A DNA stretch of 49,274 nt. Source: Bacillus litorisediminis (lineage in GTDB: Bacteria > Bacillota > Bacilli > Bacillales > JC228). Every line of letters starts with the position of its first letter. The first letter of the stretch is position 1. Below the pieces are notes generated by a model. That model ran no database searches, was not told the DNA's origin, and was given only the letters and a program-made list of their open reading frames with translations. This document shows, piece after piece, positions 44,940 to 49,274 of this stretch. A program made the position numbers and the translations under genes. Location of the stretch: assembly GCF_022808645.1 (NCBI RefSeq), contig NZ_JAKZKT010000034.1:1-49274 (forward strand), written 5' to 3'.

Positions 44940-45116
44940 TTGCGGAATAAGGAAACAGGATTCCCGATTGTTAGCGGAGGGAATAAGTTTGAAGGAGAAC
45001 CACGAGCCAAAGCTGAATATGCATCAAAACGGGCTGACGGCACCACTCAAACTCATCCACAAGAGCGTATGAGAGCATCCAACCAACGCGTAGACGATAA
45101 TTCTGCACGTCCTTAG
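44940..45116 (+). CDS. sspK: Small acid-soluble spore protein K
   Basis: 58 residues. Conserved SspK block [17 protein letters not shown] and [13 protein letters not shown]-terminus [13 protein letters not shown] at 44940 is preferred (AGGGGTG 7 bases upstream); GTG at 44934 abuts the site. A minor spore protein produced in the forespore under sigma-G in B. subtilis. Forms a pair with the YpzG-like gene 12 bases downstream. Confidence 0.85.
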   Translation: MRNKETGFPIVSGGNKFEGEPRAKAEYASKRADGTTQTHPQERMRASNQRVDDNSARP

Positions 45117-45128
45117 GAGGGTTTTTAT

Positions 45129-45290
45129 ATGGCTAATAGGAAAAACAAATTATTTTTTCAGGATGAATATCAAAGTCCATTTGAACAAACCTGGACGAAC
45201 CGGAAGCATCTATACTCCCAAGTAAAAGGACAAACTCAGCAAACGCAGAACCTCATTATTTTAGAGCATCAGACGAGAAAACAATCGTAG
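45129..45290 (+). CDS. YpzG-like small protein
   Basis: 53 residues, starting MANRKNKLFFQDEYQSPFEQ and ending in the conserved QVKGQTQQTQ ... LEHQTRKQS. This end matches the YpzG family of small spore-former proteins, whose function is unknown. AGGAGG lies 8 bases upstream, and the sspK stop is 12 bases away, so they share a transcript. Too short for most gene finders. Confidence 0.75.
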   Translation: MANRKNKLFFQDEYQSPFEQTWTNRKHLYSQVKGQTQQTQNLIILEHQTRKQS

Positions 45291-45344
45291 TGGTTGGATT
45301 TCTCTTTTCGTTTCATTACGCATCATCTTCTCATCACTAAATGG

Positions 45345-45374
45345 AAGGGCTGACGAATGTGTCAGCCCTTTTCG
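45345..45374 (+). terminator. Terminator after sspK/YpzG-like pair
   Basis: Stem AAGGGCTGAC / GTCAGCCCTT with a 6-base loop, followed by TTTT. Confidence 0.85.
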
Positions 45375-45379
45375 TACAC

Positions 45380-45725
45380 CAATCGGTATTCTAGTGCTTC
45401 CTTATGTTGGACTTCTGCAGCTTGAGGTGCTCCTTGATTATTTTTGGATTTCAGCACTCACTAACTGTTGAGGTGCTTGATTTTTATAGGATATCTGTTC
45501 CATTATCTGTGACAAATCGGGGATTTTGGAAAACTTTAGTTCCCTTATCTTGGCAAAAACATGTTTTTTTGGATGATTTTCGGCAAATAAGAGATCATAT
45601 GTCCTTTACAAACTTCAAAACTGCGCTTTTTTGGGCAAATAGCAGAACGTATGCCCGTTACAATCGCGTTTTGCCGGTTACCAGCTTTGTACTGAATCCG
45701 CTATTTGTGAAAGTGTAGTTCCTGT
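45380..45725. repeat. Intergenic region with degenerate repeats, no gene
   Basis: Between the terminator and yfhH lie imperfect copies of a GTTCCNTTATCT-type motif (45497-45516 and 45539-45558, 42 bases apart, 15 of 20 bases alike), and TTTTGCCGG / AATCCGCTATTTG (45669-45707) shared with 19561-19588. An open frame of 104 codons across it lacks a ribosome binding site and protein-like composition, so I regard the stretch as decayed repeat DNA. Confidence 0.45.
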
Positions 45726-45731
45726 TGTCTT

Positions 45732-46064
45732 CTATTTTGATTTATTAATCAAAAGTGAAATCGGCAAGGCCTCTTGCTGGACAGTCCCGCCCAGCCGGTA
45801 CCCCCAGGCAAACCTTCCATTGATGTAGTCAATCTTGAAATATTGACCGGGATCGCCATGAATTTCATAAATCTCTCCTTTTTTATAATCCTCAGGATCC
45901 CGTAAATATGCTTCTGCCATGACCGCTTTGCGCTCGAGAACAGCGTATTCATTCACCATACCCATTTGCTCTGCTTTTCTTGCTTGTTCCCTTAGCTGTC
46001 TGATTTCTTGCTCTAATTCTTGCTTACTCATTTGGCTATATCGCTTTTCTTGATTCACTCCCAA
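45732..46064 (-). CDS. yfhH: YfhH-like protein (DUF1811)
   Basis: 110 residues. N-terminal helical, charged region (about 5-50) and a small beta-rich C-terminal domain (GEIYEIHGDPGQYFKIDYINGRFAWGYRLGG). Recognised as YfhH by sequence and by place beside recX. A GGAGAAGGAGA ribosome binding site is near the start (GAGAAGGAGAG upstream). Function unknown. Confidence 0.82.
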   Translation of the reverse strand: MGVNQEKRYSQMSKQELEQEIRQLREQARKAEQMGMVNEYAVLERKAVMAEAYLRDPEDYKKGEIYEIHGDPGQYFKIDYINGRFAWGYRLGGTVQQEALPISLLINKSK

Positions 46065-46160
46065 ACTCTCCTTCTCATAAAACCACTCATAATCAAAAGC
46101 AAAATAGACAAGCTATCTATATGCTTACATTTTTAACATGCTACATTTTGTATCATATAA

Positions 46161-46299
46161 GAAGAAAAGGCTGGTTGCAAAGGAGGAGCCCTGTTTCGGG
46201 CGATATTAATCACAGGAGAAGGGACAGGAATAGGTAAGGTGCTGACCCATTTATTTACAAAACAAGGATTCCAGTTTGGCAAACAGCTAAAAATGTTTT
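46161..46299 (+). pseudogene. Fragment of a short-chain dehydrogenase/reductase gene (start region)
   Basis: In one frame the DNA encodes FRAILITGEGTGIGKVLTHL and then FTKQGFQ, the N-terminal Rossmann pattern of an SDR (TGxGxGIG with the following helix), then a stop at 46299. AAGGAGG (46180-46186) is at the right distance for a start near 46191-46194, but the codons there are CTG/TTT, so the start codon is lost and the rest of the gene is missing. It lies in the gap 46065-46340, which otherwise shows an inverted repeat (GGATTCCA / TGGAATCC, 46266-46318). Confidence 0.5.
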
Positions 46300-46340
46300 G
46301 AAAATATAAGCATGGAATCCATACGTTTTGTATTGTAGTG

Positions 46341-47135
46341 TTAGTCCTCCTCCTCTTTTTCATGAATAAACCGTTCAATAAGATCCAAATCGAATCCTTT
46401 GCGATATAAAAATTGTTTTACCTTTAGAGTATCGCCGCCGTATCTGCTCCAGGCTTTCTCTCCTTGCTTGACAATTGCATTCCATTCTTCATCTTGATCT
46501 GGACTCCAATCAGCCTCTTCAAGAGCAATGGAGATAACACTTGACTGAAACCCTTTTTGAACGAGTTTTTCATAAAGCTTTTGTTTTTTTTCAACTGTAG
46601 AATATTTAGCCAGCCCCGTGCTCCATTTTTCAATTAGTGCAACGGCTTTTTCAATTTCCCGTTCTTCTGTGAATAGATCTATCGCTTTTTCTATATACTC
46701 CGATCTGATTCCCTTTTCCTTTAATCGCGCGGTAATCCAAACGGGTCCTTTGTCGCTTGTTTCCATATAGGTTTTGACAAAGGCAACTGCATACTCATCA
46801 TCTTTTATGTAATTGTATTCTTCCAGGTGATGAAGAACCTCCTCGAGAACTGCTTCTTCAATTTCTTTTTGCAATAAAAATTGCTTTACTTCATCCCGGC
46901 TTCGCATCCTAGCTGTCAGATAATTAGCAGCTAGGTGAATCCCTTTGCGAATCTGGTCCTGGTATTGAATCTCTTGTATATCAAAGCTTGTCAGTTCCTT
47001 CCCCTTCTTCAGTTGAAAGGAAACAAGCACGTGTTCATCAACACTAAAAGCATACTCTTCTTTTTGTCCATCAAATGTATATATATTGTAGCGACCTTTA
47101 TTTTTCTTCTGCGGAGTTATTTTAGAAACAATCAT
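46341..47135 (-). CDS. recX: Recombination regulator RecX
   Basis: 264 residues, RecX family: repeated three-helix units (GIHLAANYLTARMRSRDEVKQFL; YIKDDEYAVAFVKTYMETSDKGPVWITARLKEKGI). The length near 260-270 is normal for Bacillus. It modulates RecA filaments. Divergent from yfhF as in B. subtilis. Confidence 0.92.
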   Translation of the reverse strand: MIVSKITPQKKNKGRYNIYTFDGQKEEYAFSVDEHVLVSFQLKKGKELTSFDIQEIQYQDQIRKGIHLAANYLTARMRSRDEVKQFLLQKEIEEAVLEEVLHHLEEYNYIKDDEYAVAFVKTYMETSDKGPVWITARLKEKGIRSEYIEKAIDLFTEEREIEKAVALIEKWSTGLAKYSTVEKKQKLYEKLVQKGFQSSVISIALEEADWSPDQDEEWNAIVKQGEKAWSRYGGDTLKVKQFLYRKGFDLDLIERFIHEKEEED

Positions 47136-47228
47136 CTAAACCACCTCCCCTATACTCTAGCATATTTTTTGCCTATAATTGTTATCAAATATGCAGAAAA
47201 TGTAAGGAGAAAGGAGGATTACCTTCGT

Positions 47229-48137
47229 ATGAAAATTGCAATTGCAGGCGGAAGCGGATTTGTCGGAAAAGCTTTGGGGGACCTTTGTCTGCAGAAAGGA
47301 TATGAGGTAACCGTTTTAACTCGCAGCGAATCACGTACATCTGATCATCCTAGACTAAGCTACATCCAATGGCTGTCGCCAAATACGGAGCCAGAGACAC
47401 ACTTAGAAGGTTTTAATGCTTTTATTAATCTTTCCGGCGAATCGTTAAACAGCGGTCGATGGACACGCAAAAGGAAAAAGCAAATAGTCGATAGCCGTAT
47501 TTCAACTACTAAAGAGCTGAAAAGAATTGTTTCTGCGCTTGAGAAAAAACCAGATGTAGTTGTTCAGGCAAGTGCTATTGGAATCTATGGGACATCTACA
47601 GATCAAACGTTTACTGAAGATTCGGCAGAGTACGGCTCTGATTTTTTAGCAGAGACCGTAAAGGCATGGGAAAAAGAAGCTGAAGCCCTAAATGAAATTG
47701 GAATTCGCACCTGTTTGGCGCGATTCGGTGTGATTTTAGAAAAAGATGGCGGGGCGCTTCCGTTAATGGCTCTCCCTTATAAATTATTCGCAGGCGGCCG
47801 GTTAGGTCGTGGCGATCAATGGGTTTCCTGGGTCCATTTAGAGGACGTCGTCCGGTCGATTTTATATTTGATCCATAACCCAACTCTGCAGGGGCCGATC
47901 AATATTACTGCCCCCAATCCAACACAAATGAACGATTTCGGGAAAACATTAGGAAGGGTGCTAAACCGTCCACATTGGTTCCCAACTCCCGGTTTTGCAT
48001 TACGCCCTGCCTTAGGTGAAAAAAGTATGCTCGTTTTAAAAGGACAAAAAGTATTGCCTGAAAAACTGAAACATGCGGGTTTTACTTTTCAATACCCGGA
48101 TGTTGATCAGGCATTGCAACAAATCTTTTCCAAATAA
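47229..48137 (+). CDS. yfhF: TIGR01777-family epimerase (YfhF, SDR39U1-like)
   Basis: 302 residues from ATG 47229 (AAGGAGG 11 bases upstream; the longer frame from 46935 overlaps recX). Rossmann N-terminus KIAIAGGSGFVGKALGDLC, family block WTRKRKKQIVDSRISTTKEL, ASAIGIYGTS, GGRLGRGDQWVSWVHLEDVV. The family is NAD(P)-binding; reaction unknown, possibly in cell division or envelope processes. Confidence 0.9.
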   Translation: MKIAIAGGSGFVGKALGDLCLQKGYEVTVLTRSESRTSDHPRLSYIQWLSPNTEPETHLEGFNAFINLSGESLNSGRWTRKRKKQIVDSRISTTKELKRIVSALEKKPDVVVQASAIGIYGTSTDQTFTEDSAEYGSDFLAETVKAWEKEAEALNEIGIRTCLARFGVILEKDGGALPLMALPYKLFAGGRLGRGDQWVSWVHLEDVVRSILYLIHNPTLQGPINITAPNPTQMNDFGKTLGRVLNRPHWFPTPGFALRPALGEKSMLVLKGQKVLPEKLKHAGFTFQYPDVDQALQQIFSK

Positions 48138-48203
48138 CAGTATCTTATCTGCGGCAATAGGGAAGAATAAAAATAAATCTTTGCCTGAAAGGATGAGGAT
48201 GCT

Positions 48204-48329
48204 GTGGATAAGAAAAAACGTGAAAAAATGAGAAGTAATTTAACAAGCATGCAAGAAGTCCGGTATCAAAGAGATTTTAAATTAGCTGACCGTGCCGCTG
48301 GATTTGAAGTACATAAGAAAAGAGATTAA
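48204..48329 (+). CDS. yfhE: YfhE-like small protein
   Basis: 41 residues, GTG start with AAGGATGAGG upstream. Sequence MDKKKREKMRSNLTSMQEVR and QRDFKLADRAAG resembles YfhE, and the gene is in the yfhF-yfhE-yfhD order of B. subtilis. Charged and soluble. Function unknown. Confidence 0.75.
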   Translation: MDKKKREKMRSNLTSMQEVRYQRDFKLADRAAGFEVHKKRD

Positions 48330-48439
48330 CTTTTACTCATAAATACAAGGGTCATGGAGAAACTAAAGAACGAGGAGCCACACGGTTCTTCGTTCTTTTC
48401 TTTAAGAAAGGCTAAAACCTGAATTAGGGGGAGATCCGC

Positions 48440-48637
48440 ATGGGCAGAGGACATGTTCATCGCAAAAACAGGGACAAAAATGCAAATTCCTTACCGCAAA
48501 CCCCAGCTAACTTAAAACGACCAGCAGTAGAGTACTCTGAAGAGTTAGCAGACGCTGATGATTTAGAAGCTCAAGCTCGTGCGAATGCAGCGAACCAGCG
48601 AGTGAAAATGAGACAACATAAGAAATTAAATAAATAA
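48440..48637 (+). CDS. yfhD: YfhD family protein
   Basis: 65 residues; MGRGHVHRKNRDKNANSLPQ and YSEELADADDLEAQARANAA match the YfhD family of small spore-former proteins. Strongly basic ends with an acidic middle. AGGGGGAG lies upstream. Function unknown; probably sporulation-associated by context. Confidence 0.85.
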   Translation: MGRGHVHRKNRDKNANSLPQTPANLKRPAVEYSEELADADDLEAQARANAANQRVKMRQHKKLNK

Positions 48638-48649
48638 TTCTCCTGACGG

Positions 48650-48691
48650 AAAGGGATTGTCTCGTAGTCAAGCGATGATAATCCCTTTTCC
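48650..48691 (+). terminator. Terminator of yfhD
   Basis: Arms AAAGGGATT and AATCCCTTTT with a long loop, then TTTTC; 13 bases beyond the yfhD stop. Confidence 0.7.
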
Positions 48692-48873
48692 TGTGTATAA
48701 AGTTACGTACAAGATTGTGGATATTGTGTATAACTTTGTGGATGGTTGTTGTGAAAGGCTTTGTTTGATTACTTGAATGTGGATAGATTTGAGCGAAATA
48801 TTGTGGATAATGTGAATAAGTGTGGTTTTTCTGTTAATAAAGCTGTTCTTAATGTGGATAAGTTTGTGGATGA
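48692..48873 (+). other. Cluster of DnaA-box-like 9-mers
   Basis: Nine sites of the form TGTGNATNN on the plus strand (complement of the DnaA box TTATCCACA): exact TGTGGATAA at 48802 and 48853; one mismatch at 48692, 48716, 48725, 48778, 48811 and 48865; two mismatches at 48737. All are in one orientation, and the block 48692-48733 is imperfectly repeated 86 bases later at 48778-48819. No gene is seen in 48638-49021. There is no dnaA or dnaN nearby, so it is not the normal oriC. Confidence 0.6.
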
Positions 48874-48929
48874 TTTGATTAATGAATAAAAGCCGGCTTT
48901 AAAATGAGTATAAATGGGGAGTGTAATAT

Positions 48930-48976
48930 AAACTGTGTAAGTAAGGAATACGTACGGTTCCTTACTCACACAGTTT
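48930..48976. repeat. Palindrome at the left end of the IS256-like element
   Basis: AACTGTGTAAGTAAGGAA and TTCCTTACTCACACAGTT form an 18-bp stem with one G-U pair around TACGTACGG, followed by TTTTTTA. It may be the element's subterminal inverted repeat and can also act as a terminator blocking read-in transcription. Confidence 0.6.
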
Positions 48977-49021
48977 TTTATTTGATAGAATAATAAGTAT
49001 AAAGCTAAAGGAGTGTTTTCA

Positions 49022-49274
49022 ATGGGGAAATTGAAAAGAGATCCGAACTCCGTAGAATTAGCTAACAAGATTATCGAACAGTACCAACCTAAATCTGTAG
49101 AAGATATGCAAGAAGCATTAAAAGACATATTTGGCCCTATGTTTGAGTCATTTGGGCTATGAATCAAATGACAAGGGAGAAAAAGAAACAAGCAATAGAA
49201 GAAATGGATATGGCAAAAAGTTCGTGAAAACGACGACAGGAGAAGTTGAAATTGCGGTCCCCCGTGATCGTGAT
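49022..49274 (+). pseudogene. IS256-family (mutator type) transposase, 5' part, frameshifted
   Basis: From ATG 49022 the frame reads MGKLKRDPNSVELANKIIEQ ... VEDMQEALKDIFGPMFES, the N-terminus of IS256-family transposases, and stops at 49162. The match continues in another frame from 49152 (LGYESNDKGEKETSNRRNGYG ... GEVEIAVPRDRD) to the window end. The family usually has about 10 residues (a QGEM-like stretch) between these parts, so a short deletion not divisible by three has killed the gene. The rest of the element lies beyond the window. Confidence 0.85.

Larger units (their letters stand above)
48920..49274 (+). mobile_element. IS256-family insertion sequence, left part (truncated by window)
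   Basis: The palindrome at 48930-48976 and the disabled transposase gene mark the left end of an IS256-type element. The exact boundary and target duplication cannot be set because the right end is outside the window. Confidence 0.65.

Noticed and set aside
45404-45718. 104-codon gene on the plus strand
   Set aside because: No ribosome binding site, repeat-derived DNA, no recognisable protein pattern.
48692-48873. Chromosomal or plasmid replication origin
   Set aside because: No dnaA, dnaN or plasmid replication gene nearby; backbone order is chromosomal far from oriC genes. Only a DnaA-binding cluster is suggested.

Overview
The window comes from a low-GC, endospore-forming member of the Bacillaceae. 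Evidence: a Bacillus-type 16S rRNA 5' end with its promoter region, spore proteins SspE and SspK, coat/sporulation-associated small proteins (YfhD, YfhE, YpzG type), PerR, FabL, and gene order very close to the Bacillus subtilis segment rrn-ygxA-ygzB-perR ... bcp-gsaB ... ygaE ... ygaD-ygaC-ygaB-sspE-fabL-yfhS-mutY-yfhP-sspK ... yfhH-recX-yfhF-yfhE-yfhD. No database search was possible; names rest on motif and synteny recognition.

Layout. 1-577: start of a 16S rRNA gene on the minus strand and three tandem rrn promoters. 578-2494: ygxA, ygzB, perR (conserved backbone; perR carries its own PerR box). 2598-11942: an insertion relative to the B. subtilis order, holding a 2-hydroxyacid dehydrogenase/cobalamin adenosyltransferase pair and a carboxylate uptake-and-catabolism cluster (tripartite tricarboxylate transporter TctCBA, class III CoA-transferase, enoyl-CoA hydratase, IlvD/Edd dehydratase and a Crp/Fnr regulator). 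12227-14642: backbone again (bcp, a small K+ channel, hemL2). 14929-19413: a stand-alone glutamate synthase large subunit. 19763-21911: ygaE and a DUF1906 protein. 21958-35218: two complete oligopeptide/dipeptide ABC importers with a Xaa-Pro-type peptidase. 35364-38090: a tightly coupled histidine kinase, AraC-type response regulator and a 12-helix-like transporter protein. 38172-48637: backbone (ygaD to yfhD). 48638-49274: a cluster of DnaA-box-like sequences followed by the left end of a damaged IS256-family element that runs off the window.

How genes may work together. The tct cluster looks like import of an organic acid (TctC binding protein, TctAB channel), CoA activation (CoA-transferase), hydration and dehydration, under carbon catabolite control (two cre-like boxes) and a local Crp/Fnr regulator; the substrate is unknown. 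The two Opp/Dpp systems plus the peptidase suggest peptide scavenging, and the kinase/regulator/transporter operon directly downstream may sense peptides or amino acids.

Most unusual non-coding structures: a 20-21 bp periodic array with a conserved TATCRGTCAAA core (28079-28341), a 21 bp tandem array inside the other opp operon (23941-24185), a same-orientation cluster of nine DnaA-box-like 9-mers with an 86 bp super-period (48692-48873), and small dispersed palindromes. Also noted: a degenerate SDR gene start (46161-46299).
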